DNA from: Saururus chinensis
Lineage: Eukaryota; Streptophyta; Magnoliopsida; Piperales; Saururaceae
Reading direction: 5' to 3'
Assembly: GCA_035235625.1 (NCBI GenBank)
Contig: CP141147.1
Span: forward strand, 14,559,001 to 14,623,000
Length of the DNA: 64,000 nt
Below are positions 23,427 to 35,800 of the stretch, in pieces. Made by a program: the position numbers and the translations under genes. Each line of letters begins with the position of its first letter. Within the stretch, counting starts at the first letter, position 1. The notes beneath the pieces were generated by a model. That model was not told the DNA's origin, made no database searches, and worked only from the letters and a program-made list of their open reading frames with translations.

Positions 23427-26105
23427 TGTTACGACTAAGATTTTTAAAGCCGTTTTTTAAAAATCATGAACAGTAAGTCACGAGAATTTTTTTTTCTCAA
23501 GTACAAAATAAACAATTAGATTAAATATTTAGGTCATGATAACTCGATTCACAAATATGAATATCAAATTATATGATATCATTACACGTATCAAAAATTC
23601 ATAAAGAACAACCTATCCATCTAAGTACAAGTCTGTCATCCATCTGAAAATAAATAACTAAGTTGACTTTCACGCGGCCACGCCAAAGATACACTTATCA
23701 GAATTAGAGAAACGAAGCACAACATCTCGTGCTCATCAATCCTCGTCTCACTTCTCATCGTCTAGAGAACCTACAACCAATAAAGCCAAACAACAACGGA
23801 ACCTCTCCACCCTCAGGAGAAGAGTTTCCAAAAGAACAAAAGATTTTATTAATGTTTTTCAGATCCGGCCAACATCACTCGATGTTAGTTGCATACGTAC
23901 TCATCAGACAACATCTCCAATGTTTTGAATAAGATCAGATCTAGACATAGTTCTGCCTAGCTGCTACAATATCTCAAAAAACATAACATCCAACATGTAA
24001 TGCTTAAGTATTTTCAATCAACCTACATTTTATGCAAGTCCTTTAATCATTCTACTTGTGCTAATTAAATAAGCAATATTAAACAATATCATTAATTATC
24101 TCACAACCCTTGTTCAATAATTAATACCTATGTCTAATATCTTGGACAGATAGATACATTATATGCCAATTAAAATGATATATGACATTAATCACCCTTC
24201 ATCGTTTCAACCCAACTCTAGGTTTAATATAATATAAATGTGTTCACTCAGAGATAACTCGACTCTCGAAGAAATCCCCCATATATAAGACTCCAAAATT
24301 GGAGTAGACTACTTAACAATAGCTTGACCCAAATCCCAAAGGCTCTCAATAGCCTGCCACAAACCTGGAGAAGAGAATCTCAATTGTGCTCATAGACATA
24401 GATTGGCGAGAAACACAAGCCTTCCATGATGCTCATGCAACTCCACTTTTCGTACGCACTATATGGTCCTGTGAAAACCTATGAAAAACCCGCGGTAAAG
24501 ACCTCACTGGCTAATACCCAAATTGTCATGGCAGTGAAGAAAGTGTACAAGTATCACAAACTCCACCCTCCCAACTCAGGGAGAATATGTCTTCTAAGAC
24601 ATTACTAATGCAATTCATAGAAGCCTAGGGTCTTTATGACCATTGACTCCCCCAGATATTCGAAACTTACACTAGATTATTTTCACCCGGTTAGGTATTC
24701 ACTCAACCATTTGGGTCCTCTTTACATTGTGAATCAACCCATTAAATAGCTCATCCATTGAGCTATGACTCAAAGGACATCCCAAACCCTTATAGTCTCC
24801 ATGAGACTAGGGTAAACTCCCATAACTACCCTCAGCTCATTAACTAAGGTAAAATTCTATGTCAGGGCCCCGTTTACTCAATGAACAGGCCTCAAACCCT
24901 ATTGAGGGTATTTTAGTCTTTATCTTTCTTAGATGTTCTCCCCCCAATCCAAAGGCAACCAATATCTCTTAATTAATCTTCATTAATCTCAAGTTATCAA
25001 TATAAATTAACGCATCCATAATAAAAGCATGTATCAGAATAATCAACATAAATAACATGAAGTCATACAAGTCCATAATAATAAACAAAGGCCCATTGCA
25101 CTCGTTTGTAGGGTCAGGGCTCAATGAATTCAAGTCTAAGAATGTAAATAACTCTAACATGTTATGCGAGCTACATATATAATACCTTAGTCGATTGATG
25201 TACTACGTTGTAGACACGTGTAATACGCTGCCTTAATCCATGAGATTTGGGGTTCTTCCCCTCGTATCCTGTGACCTGTAAAGGTCTTTTGTCACCTACT
25301 ATTCACACCCCTTCTAATTGAAGCCATTTAACACCATCATAGGGTACTCTAACTCTTGGTTAGCTAGGTTATTCTTTTCGACGAAAACGAAATATACTTC
25401 CCCTAAAGGCATTAGGGTAAATCTACCACCTGGGGTATGGTACTCTCCCTTAAATCATTATGGTCATCTCATTGCCCCCTCCTAAGGCTTCACTCTCAAA
25501 TCGACTCGCACTGTCATTCACACAAATATGGGCAGTCCGCTCAAATGGGTATTTCTATTATTTTATTTAGGACTTTCCTGAACTCTAATAGATCCATAAT
25601 TGATCTCAAGGGTGTTCCTTGACATCATGGACCCGGGGTAATTTTTCTAGCATTTAACAGGGTCATGAACCCCTGGAATCGACCCTAACCGTTTACCCTG
25701 TACCTTAGGGGCAAAATAGTCACTTGTCTACTTACTGGTATTTTTTATCACTATGTATTTTGGTCTATATTTGGGGTACAAATTAAACTCTCATTGGGAT
25801 TTTCCCAATTTTTAAGTCCACTCATGGGCCCCTGAATCGAAGCCTCTAAGTCGGGTAAGTGGAACTTAGCTACAAGGGTAAAATAGTCATTTTATAGACA
25901 TTGATATTTTTTTCCGGCATGAAACTTGTTCTGGTTACTCTTCATGTTCCTTCAGACATTATGAAATTTTCTTGAAATTTTTCTACACCTAAAACCTACT
26001 GAACCGGACCCGGTTTAGTGGGTATTATTCTTTTTTTATTTTACTAAACCGGACCAAAAATAATTTTATGGTCTAGTTGTCGTCTCCCTCGTTGAGGGAA
26101 GTGTT
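23427..26105 (+). mobile_element. Truncated large LTR, family B copy 1
   Basis: Begins TGTTACGACTAAG (TGTCACGACCCGG in the intact copy at 48905) and follows that copy over about 2.6 kb. Shared landmarks include GGTCATGATAACT, CATCCATCTAAGTACAAG, a GGCCAACATCACTCGATGTT block near 23866, CTGAACCGGACCCGGTT near 25998 and GTCGTCTCCCTCGTTGAGG near 26079. It then departs from the family, so about 1 kb of the 3' part is missing. Confidence 0.75.
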
Positions 26106-26125
26106 TTTCATGCTCCCTCTTTAAT

Positions 26126-26290
26126 GTGAGCTGAGCGTAAGGAATGACTGGGAGCCGTTGGATTCCAAAATCGGTGGCGCACACACTAGCACACGCTAGT
26201 ATTAGTATTACTTACGCTAACGTGTGCTAGCGTGTGCACCACCGATCTTGAAATTCGATGGCTCCCGAGCGTTCCTTACGCTCGACTCAC
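26126..26290. mobile_element. 165-bp foldback element (hairpin)
   Basis: The two halves are inverted repeats: GTGAGCTGAGCGTAAGGAA opens the left arm and TTCCTTACGCTCGACTCAC closes the right arm. Pairing continues through GGGAGCC/GGCTCCC and ATCGGTGG/CCACCGAT to CGCTAG. The loop is about 25 bases. There is no coding capacity and no obvious target duplication. It sits where the family B LTR breaks off. Confidence 0.8.
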
Positions 26291-26610
26291 TGTCAGAGTG
26301 GAGCATAGAAAATGCTTCCCTCGCTGAGATGGGAGATGATGCCCAAACAGAGGCAGAGTCCACCAGGACTCTACCCAGGACACACCTCCTTTGAGTTCCC
26401 ACCTGCCAATTCCAGCACCAAAATCATTGGATTCCGGTCCTGAACCCATACTAGAAACACGAGTGCCATCCCCCTCATAGAAATGATCCACAAGGAACTC
26501 CTAGGATATTTGTCCCCAGTGAGCATCTACCGCTCGAAGCGTCCCAGGGCCATGGAGGCTGCTCATGACCTTCTTCTTGTAGTCCCTTTGTTACATCTGA
26601 ACCAAGACTA
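26291..26610. other. Unassigned island between hairpin and Athila-type LTR
   Basis: About 300 bases of balanced composition that match no other repeat in the window. The minus-strand frame at 26491-26276 (71 codons, containing EGDGTRVSSMGSGPESNDFG) looks more protein-like than its surroundings, but I do not recognise it. Confidence 0.35.
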
Positions 26611-27970
26611 TGAAGAAGTCAAATTCCGATTTATTTTACTTGCCAATTGTAGTAGACAAGGTTAATCCACAGGGAATGCCTTGTACAACAAAGAAAATGA
26701 TTACGAAAAAAAATAGAGTAGAGAAGGAAAATTTAAGAAAAAGTTGAAAAGAGTATTGAAGCAATATAGAATCAAGAAATCAAGATAAGAAAACACTAAG
26801 GCATTAAGGATCATTATAACATCTAATGATGTTCTTCATGTATCATGCTATCTTAGTTAGAATCGAATAAAAATTATATCTAACCGGAAGATATGAACAT
26901 TAAAATTGAAAATAAAGATAAAAAATGCTTTGGATAGATGAAAGATAAAATAATTATCTCTTAAAGATTTCTATGTATCCAAATCACAAAGAAACAAGAA
27001 GAAGAATAATATTAAATGAACATCACTTCAAATAACCAATACTTACTTGAAACCATTGATGAAATATGAATTAAACTCCATTAGATTGTTACAAATCACC
27101 TCTAGCCTTAGCTTGAGAGCTTAGAAAGCCATTACAATAAAACTAAAAATATAAAATACAAAATGAGAGAAGAAAATAGGGGAAGAGAACTCCAAAAAGG
27201 AGGGGATTATCCATCTATCATGTCCACCCCTCTATTTATAGGAATAGAAGGGGTTGCTTCAAAGAGGAAAGTAAAATCATATCTCTGGATTGCATCCTGA
27301 TTGATTGCCTGATTGGTTGCTTCTTTGGTAATAGTTAGATTCTAAATCAATCAAATAAATTAATAATTTATTTATAAAATAAGTATCTTTGAATCTTCTT
27401 TTAGTTATCCAATCAGCCTCATTGTCTTTCCTTATGTGTATCAATTACAACCAATGAAAATATTCTTCATGTGTTGGCCTCGGGTTAGTTTACTAGCTGT
27501 CTGCTTGCATGCCGAATTCAACCCATACATCTTCGGAATTTGGAATTTCTTCTTAAATGACAATTATAGCCAAGGAAATCACCTTTCCAATGCCACCGGA
27601 ATCGTATCAATCCGAGTTATACATAGAAAGATACGGTCGAAATACTATATCCGTGTCAATCTATCAAAATCAGCTTCTTTCTTAATTTAGTTCTCTTGAT
27701 GCAAATCTCAAATCCAACGAGTCCACAAGGTTGTGTTCAACCATTACATGCATGTTTAGTCCATTAAGAGCCCATTCTTGACTTTTAAATAGATTTGGGT
27801 AGTTGGGCTTCACTTTCTCTTCGAGTTGGATCCTGTTTAGACATGTAAACTCAATTAAGGTCTAACTAACCTATTCAAAACATAAATAGCCCAAATAAGT
27901 AATGACTTAACACAAAATAGGATTGCAATTTAAAATTTAAAAATATTTTATTAAACATTATTTCAGTGCA
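26611..27970 (-). mobile_element. Athila-type LTR, copy 1
   Basis: Minus orientation: begins TGCACTGAAATAATG at 27970. It is collinear with 54070-55129, sharing ATTAAATGAACATCACTTCAA, CACCTCTAGCCTTAG and a GCATGTTTAG...GCCCATTCTTGA stretch. Its lower end carries the ATTCCCTGTGGATTAACC-type sequence (minus) that I associate with Athila LTR ends. No internal region is attached and no target duplication was seen, so it is solo or truncated. The lower boundary is approximate. Confidence 0.65.
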
Positions 27971-28512
27971 TCATCCCTCACTCGACTTCCGGCCAGGAAA
28001 CTGAGACCCAAAGTGTCAACTATGAAGCTCTCTCTCTCTCTCTTCCATGACCAACATCTGCACTGTGAATAGTGAATACTAAAATAATTCCGGCCACATC
28101 CAATGACTCTGTTATGGTTTTGTCTAGATAGAAGTTGATAGAAAAAAATGGTATAAGATGTCAAAGGTGAAGAAGACATCAATTCCCCATACTACTATTT
28201 CAAGCGATGGATTGTGCTCTGCCTTCCATTCTCCAATTCTTAATACAAATCATCACCGACTCCATTTATTACTAGGTTTAAATCTTCATATAGTGCGGTC
28301 AAGCTTCATATTAATAGGTTAGTTTTAGTGCTCAATACGCAATTCTTCTAGTAACCACATAGACTTAGGAATTCCAACCATCCATTGACGTAAAACAAAG
28401 AATGGGTAAAAGTTTCACCACTAATATGAATCAAACACATTTCATATTTTCTGTAAAGACTCTTTTGCTGAGAACACATAAACAGAGTCTAACAACTATG
28501 GATAGAAGAGTG
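27971..28512. other. Unrecognised spacer
   Basis: Nothing identifiable except a short (CT)n run at about 28029-28043. Confidence 0.5.
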
Positions 28513-28669
28513 ATGCTATTTTGATGTGAAGTTTCTCACGTCAAAAATGCTACTTCATCTTTCTCACACCATTGATGAGTGGGGCCCACTATTGTAGGCC
28601 CCACTCATCAATGGTGTGAGAAAAATGAAGTAGTGTTTTGGCGTATGAATCTTATCGTCATAAAAGCAT
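28513..28669. mobile_element. Foldback MITE, family X copy 1 (157 bp)
   Basis: Arms ATGCTATTTTGATG... and ...CATAAAAGCAT fold over almost the full length. The centre carries a long near-perfect stem: ACCATTGATGAGTGGGGCC on the left is matched by GGCCCCACTCATCAATGGT on the right. A second copy lies at 38149-38283. Confidence 0.8.
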
Positions 28670-29361
28670 TTTTCATGGATATAAATATGGAAATCTAACA
28701 TATCTAAATAACTTAGTCACCAAAAACTGAACGTGCAAGAGAGAGGAATACACACATAAACAATTGGAGAACTCATGCATAATAATAAAAAAACTCCGAG
28801 AACATAAATACAATCATAACGAGTATCATACCTAGCCAAAACACCCATCTTGAAGATTTCACTTCCCTGACTCCATCGCCGGTCATGCTTGCCTGAAAAA
28901 CTCTTGGCAGCTCCTCCTTCTTCGCTACGAAAATCTCTTTCAATCCCTATGCGCATGAATCTAGGCATCATGGTTGAGATACGACTACACAAGGGAGCAC
29001 AAATCAATTTTCTTGAGTTAAGTACATCATTAGATAAAATCTAAAGGCGCGTAATACAAATGTGTGAGCCTAGGTTCATATTAATGGGGCTCCACTTAAT
29101 AGTATATATTGTGAAATTATGCAAACATGGAGCACCTTCTGACTTGTAGTTGTATATGAGTGCATGACCACTATTGGGTGGCTGCAGTATCAGTTGACTT
29201 GTAGTTGTATTTCTGTTGATTTGGCTCCAAATGGAACATATTTGTGAGCCAATGCTATGCATTGCCCTTGTACATGTATAATGGATAAGTAAATCTAGAA
29301 GAGGATTGGGGTAGCTTTAGTTGAATGCATTTTGACTTACCTAATTAATTTTTTTGTTTGT
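28670..29361. other. Unrecognised spacer left of the 8.1-kb DNA element
   Basis: AT-rich with scattered short frames on the minus strand (for example 29007-28717) that resemble nothing I know. Confidence 0.4.
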
Positions 29362-29769
29362 TATACTCCCTCAATCCTAAACAATTACCTACATAACAAT
29401 GAGAGACTTAATTCCCAAAATAGTGTTCATTTTTGCCATGTAGGCACCATCCTCATTTTACATAGATTTTATCTTTCAAAATGATGAAATCAGTATATTG
29501 GACAAAAAGTGCAGATTTATTATACATTTTGCATGATTTTGTACTTTAAAAAGACGAAACCTAAGTTTTGTCCTTCAAAAGATTCGTCCTTTAGAAGGAC
29601 AAAATTTGCAAAACCAAGTCACTTGGCCTACAAACCACACATTACTCATTGTTATGAAAAATCCATCTAGAAAAACCAAAAAATGTAAATGAGATTAAAT
29701 GCTAGAAAAAATTATGTTATACAAAAAAGTTTACACTTTATACATTTGAAAAATATATATCAAAATAGC

Positions 29770-30300
29770 TCTAATGAGCTCTAGCTTTCCTACCCCTACT
29801 ACGACTTTGACCACGCCCTTGGCCATGAAGCTGCTCCACATGGTCGTCCTGGTCTTGGTAGACAACTGATGACTCATCCAAACACGACTCTAAAGATAAT
29901 GGGATGGGATCCGCACGAGCTGCCCATTGTCATCTAGTATATATTCTTGAAATAATCGACATCTCAACTGGTGGAGGATGGGCTGGATCTAGAGCAGCCG
30001 CAGATGATAGACGTGGACTATCATGCAAATCTGAAGCTTGTGCAAATAAAGGAAGAGATAAGGTTGTTGCAGATGAAGATGAAATATTCGTATATGAAGT
30101 TGTCCTTGTTGATGTCTGAGATGCCTCGTCGGTAGGATAATGTTCATGTATATATGTAATAACCGACTAAAGTACTGGCAAGCTACGAAGGACATCCTCT
30201 TGGTGCCTAATGATTGACTAACATGATGCTAACAAGACCTTACCAGTGCGTCAGTCAAATGTGCATATGTCCATCTCTCTAAACTAAGCTATAATAAAAA
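29770..30300 (-). pseudogene. C-terminal remnant of a transposon protein
   Basis: A broken minus-strand frame contains Ser/Thr-rich stretches (TSYTNISSSSATTLSLPLF) and a basic tail of the form GQGRGQSRSRGRKARAH before a stop at about 29787. Basic Gly/Arg tails of this kind are common in plant MULE-associated proteins. Stops interrupt it and identification is by character only. Confidence 0.35.
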
Positions 30301-30327
30301 ATAAAATAAAAGTCACATAAACAATAT

Positions 30328-33300
30328 TGTCACACCCGAGGTTTTTCCATACATTTATCTTAAAATTCTACTAAAAAATTAATTTCAAAATACGGATGTA
30401 AATCGAAAGAAACCAAAAAATTCAAAACATGTGAAAACAAATTTTATAAATTAATCCATCTTACAAACAAACCAACATTCTCAGACGTGACCCAAAACAA
30501 AAACATAAAAGTGAAACTTGCCATTGCCATGGTCTTTAAAAACATATACATCCCAGGCCTTTCTGAGTACAAGTTCTTCAACAGTCTATGTTCTAATTCA
30601 TACATATATACACAAGTTTATAAAATAATATATTTAACTCTCACCTTAATCAATACATGAGATCGTAGCACTAAAATCCACATAGCTTCACACAAGTCCA
30701 TTGTACTCAAGGTCGAGTAAAAATAGTCTACAACTGGGAATAGTCCAGTCCAAAAGCTATCGATCGACCTGCAAAAGCCTCTAGATGAAGGGGCTAAAAA
30801 TAGGGTAAGTGAGTATTTTCATACTTAGTAGGAAAATACCCAGTAGGGGAAATAAATCAATGAACTTCGTAAGTTCATACATAGATGCATTCATGCAACC
30901 ACACATAAAGAAAGAAGTACATGCAACATAAATAAAGTGTCTTACATACATATGGTCATATTGGCTGAAGTTACACTTACTCTTATAGCAAACTCTTACA
31001 CTTGCAGTCTGAATGAGAGTCTTACTAACTTACTTGTACAATCATACGCTTACTTATATAACTTACACAGACTCATACGACCTTACTCATACAAACTTAC
31101 TCGTACGATCTTACTCGTATAATCTTACTCTTACTCATAAACTTACTCTTACTGTTTTCCTTAGAAGTTTACTCTTTGAATCTTACATGTACAACTTACT
31201 CATAATCTAAAACATACAACTTACTCTTATTGTTGTGCACATACTATCAACCACTGAAGCTCATGATAATTAATAAGCTCCAGCTTAAAAAATGAAATGA
31301 ATGCCACTGGGGCATCACCTTAACCTTCGGGGAGCAACTAGACGTCATGGACTTTTTTGAAGGCAAGGCACACCTATGCTCCCGAGGCATAGGATCAAAC
31401 AAGTAAGAACAGATCCATGATACTACTTACTTGAGTGCACAAATACCCACTCTCTTGGGCCATATGGTGCCAACTAAGGGCCATACAGTACCAACTAAGG
31501 GCAGAAATCATATGGTGTCACTCTTGCGTAAGAATCTTACAGTGTCACTCTTAGGCAAAACATACATTGCCATCTATAGGCCGAAAGACATACAATGCCC
31601 ACGAAGGGTGAAAACTTACAGTGCTCTCAACAAAGCATCAAATGTCTAGTCCGAAATACAACACCAAGACTAATCTCGTGGATAACACCATGGCTAGACT
31701 AGGAAGGATGCTCAGTCGATTACTTATCGACTGGCTCAAACACGAAAATTAATTCGTCAAAACCCTTAGTCTCAACTCACAACGTTATCGGATTAGGGCT
31801 ACTTACAATTCAAGTTCATATTAAGTAACTTATGCATGTGTAATTATAATCTGAACTACTTCCGTCTTACATTCTTCAACCAACAAGGCTAGAATTACGC
31901 CCTTCTGAAGCTCCAATCCACAAAGGTAGCATTCTTTACTTAGCTCGTCCCCCACCCTTACACTTATAGTCTTACAGATCTCTGCATAGCCTTACTTGTC
32001 AAACTTGAACTCTATACCAGCATATTCTTACAATCATCTACTTACGACCTTACATTCCACATCATTCGCCTTAGAACTAGATCGTCTTACTACAACTCCT
32101 CAAGGAAACCCTTTAGACCTAAATCCCGTCATCAAACCCTTACTAATTCCTTATTATTTTTCTATTACAATTCATATTACGTACATTATGTGGGTACAAT
32201 TATGTTGTCAATTCACAATCCCCCAAAGACATTAAGTACCTTGAATCTTCCAAATCCTTACATCGCTTTGGTTTTCTTCTCATTGCTCCAACATACCACC
32301 CGACTCATACCAAACCAATTCTTCAAATCTCATCAAATCCAACCTTCACCGGTCAATCTTATGTCTTTCCTCGCCCAACATATGGTCGCAATTTCCACAT
32401 CATAGCCCATGAAGTACCGCTTTGACAAACTTACAATCAAACACACATATTCGTGCCCAACGATCACCCACAACAAAGATCTATCACATGCTCTGATCAC
32501 ATACATATAATTCATAACATACTACCCTTAGTCATCACTAACATATGCATAATTCACATACATAAAACATGCTTATTTAATTATCATTTATCATGAAAAA
32601 TATTAAGTTATCAACTCTTAACATGCTACTACACAATCAAGGCATGCTATCATGAAATTACGAGTTCAAGGTCCCCTACCTCGTAATCCATGTGAGTTTG
32701 ATGCCGAGCACATGATGGTGGTGGAATCGGCGGCCAAAAGCATTGCACTAAGAGAGTTGCTATCCCAAGGACTTTTAGAGACTCTGGAATTAATTTCGGC
32801 AAGGTTGGGCTAATTTCACTTGAAGCAAAAGATTGTGCGCACTAGGGCAGCCAGACACAAGGTTGTGCCACTAGAAATGGCAAAAGCAACCACAGAATGG
32901 GGGTAACTAATTGGAAGTCGGACAACTACTAAAAACACTTTGTTGGCCACAAGATGTTAAAATCGACTGCGGATCACATCCAGTGGCAACAATTTTGCAT
33001 TGTTGAAGCCTCACAACAGGGCGGAGGGCTTGGTTGCGTACTCCCAGATATAGGAGAGAAAGAGGAGAGCTTTAGTGGCCATATTGCCTAGTGGTGGTGT
33101 TCTTCAATCGTCATACCCCACAAAGGTGGTGCCTTTAACCTAAACTATAGACGCGACACAAGACTGCACAGTAAAAGGGGAACCATAAGGGAAGGATAGC
33201 TTGTCGATGGTTCCCGAAGTGACTTAGGCTGGTGGGAGCAGGATCCAACCACTCACGTGTGGGATCGGCTGCCGAACAACATATGCACATGGTATCATGG

Positions 33301-35138
33301 CCAAACCTAAAAAAATGGTCTTTTAAGGGGTTGGGCTGAGGTGGGGTTCGCCAGTGGCGGTTGCCCAAACCAAAGTTGAGGGTACTAAGGGTCGGAGAAA
33401 GTGGCCGACAAAAGGCAGCGACATTTCTAATCGCTACTCACACTCAAACTATTGTATGGGCAATTGTGCATCAAGCACGACTTACGATAGAGGATACGAG
33501 CATGGCAGCGGTCCAGTCTTCACTTGCCCGAGGCCAGTGGTCGACAATGCTACTTTCCTTTGGAAGAATCGGGAACCGGGGACTCTTTCCCTCAGGTTCT
33601 GGGTCGTGTGTAAGGGAAAGTGGGGGTGCAAAGGTGGAATCGGGCCAGTAGTGCTAGCCTTTGCTGTCACTGGGCCGGGGCAGAGCCCATGTCGGTCGAA
33701 CATGCAGCCCAAGTCCGCACAATGTCAGAGGACAGGTTGGCCCTGGGCTGGGACAGGGTCTGCGCGACAGAGGTAAGAGACGTACCCCAAGTTTGGGACA
33801 TCTGGTTTAGGCAAAAGACGTGCAAGGGAGGCCGGAAGCGGTGGCCCCTTGCTGTCGTTGGGTCAAGTCGGCGTCTATCTGCTGGTTGACACCGGTGGCG
33901 GCAAAACTACCATTAGAAGGAACAAAAGGGCTCAATTTAGTTGGGGCGACAACGTGCCTAGCTAAGGCTTTAGATACGTTGTCGTCGGGCCATGAATGGC
34001 CGGATATGGTCGGGGAATGAACTTGTAAGACAACGACAATCTAGCAATCGTAAACCTCAACAAGCTGGACGGACGCTGATCGGAGTTCGTTTGGAGTCTA
34101 GTGGTGGTGAATCAGCGCCACTAGACCGAAACATGGGGAGTCTATGTGTTTTGAACTGAGTGGAGCAATGGGGCAGAGGAGAGGAGAATGGGCATGAGAG
34201 TGGTGACTACCTGCCATCGTCGGCCCGAGATGGAGCCAACAACAGTGATCTAGAGCTCCTCCGGCCACTCACAGCCACAGAAAAACAAAAAGAGGAAAAA
34301 ATGATCTCTCCAGATCGGACAAAGGGGCGGAAGGAGGGGTGATGGGCCAAAGAGGCGGTGGTTCAGGCTAGGGCGGCAGCCTTGCTATCGCTGGGCTAGG
34401 AGAGAGCCAAAGGCTCGTCAGTAGTGGTCAGCGACAGGAGGCACAGCCGCAACTCGCAACCCACAGAAATAGGAAACAAAAAAGGATGGACGGATTTTTA
34501 CCTCATGCCGATAAAAAGGGGGGGGGGGGAGGCCAAGACGCCGGTGGCCAGAGGTCACTCTGGCCAAGGCGAAGCTGTGACGATGGGCTGGAGGGCATGT
34601 AGCAGCTGGCAGCGGCAATAGAATAGGGCAAAATCCAGTGAATGCAGTTCACCGGACAAAAGTAGGAAAAAAGAAGAAGAGGGCCGTGATGGCGGGCAGG
34701 CCAGGCCAGGGTGACGGTGGTGGCGTCGCCAGGACAAGGCCTGTCGATTGGAAGCCGGCGGCCGGCAACAGCGCCCCTCCAGCCTCAAAGAGTGAAGGGG
34801 GCTTCCCCCTTCACTGTTCATTCTGCGGGTCGGGAGCATTGAGGCGCACCCGATCAATTTTTATTTATTGATTTTTTTCTTTTTTTCCCTTCTCTTTCTT
34901 TCCGTTTATGTTCTCCTTCGCGTCTCATCCTTTTCTCTCCTATTTTTGCGCCGAAAGTTTCTGTGGTGCGTCGAGGTCCATGATGTGCAAATAAACATCA
35001 CTCCCGACTTTATGGTCATGAATATCGAGGTCAATTCTAAATATAGATACGCTGAGGTGTCACATTTTTTCGTAAAAAATACAAGCAAAAAAATGACAAA
35101 AAATACAGAAAATTTGCAGAAAAATCGGGGATGTTACA
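30328..35138 (+). mobile_element. Solo large LTR (4.8 kb), family C
   Basis: Starts TGTCACACCCGAGG and ends GGGGATGTTACA, the TGTCACACCC...GTTACA style of large plant gypsy LTRs. The flanking 5-mers AATAT (30323-30327) and AATAC (35139-35143) differ at one base, consistent with an aged target duplication. No protein-coding domain is recognised inside. It contains short TTACTC/TTACTT repeats at 30960-31230 and a GC-rich third at about 33000-34850. Confidence 0.65.
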
Positions 35139-35339
35139 AATACACACAAAATAACAATATCAATCAAATGTGACATTCCAAGGCTAACTGTCTCATGTAC
35201 ATGATATATGTACCTTACATATTACACACAAATTCATAACTTCAATCTTATTATTTTCATCAACAATTAAAATATTAAAACGTAATAATCTTACAAAAAC
35301 TTTCCTCCAACTAGTTTCATTTCCATTGTCAGTAGGTTA

Positions 35340-35800
35340 TAAACGACCTATGACATTTGTTTGACGCTATTGTCATGGGCAAATTTATCATCTGTATTGT
35401 CATCTACTAACATTTGCATGTACCTTCCACTACAAGCATTTCTTTGAGAGCTCCTTTTACTTACACCCCGCTCTTCTTGTTCAAAATTAGCACTCGGGTT
35501 TCTTTTTCGAAAAATAACTCGAACATGCATACTTGAGACAAATTATTAAATATTTGCCTAAATGAAGCCTCATCCTCTACAAGTAGTAGAGTTGATCTCG
35601 ATCCAAATATAGGAAGGTTACACTTTATTATAATTTTCCATCTTCTTCGATCTCAACCAACTTTGTTAGCCACTTGAATCTCAAGTTCATCATAATTAGA
35701 AGGCTTGCTGATGAATAATCCCATTGAATGCCCTTCATATTCATAGCCTCCTTTGTCTTTCACCATTCTCCCACCATGGTGAAGTATAAACTAACCATTT
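35340..35800 (-). pseudogene. MULE transposase N-terminal remnant
   Basis: The minus strand reads LHHGGRMVKDKGGYEYEGHS followed by a Met-Gly-Leu-Phe stretch and DELEIQVANKVG. After frame changes comes VEDEASFRQIFNNLSQ. An HHGG...Y.G start and an ED.ASFRQI-type helix resemble the N-terminal region of plant MuDR-like transposases. Stops and frameshifts are present. The rest of the transposase is missing at the LTR insertion. Confidence 0.45.

Noticed and set aside
30960..31230. Dense TTACTC/TTACTT repeats considered as a satellite or regulatory array
   Set aside because: Units are irregular in length and order, so they are cryptic simple sequence rather than a defined array.
33354..34871. Multiple frames in the GC-rich part of the 4.8-kb LTR
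   Set aside because: Same reasoning: overlapping, compositionally biased, no recognisable domain.
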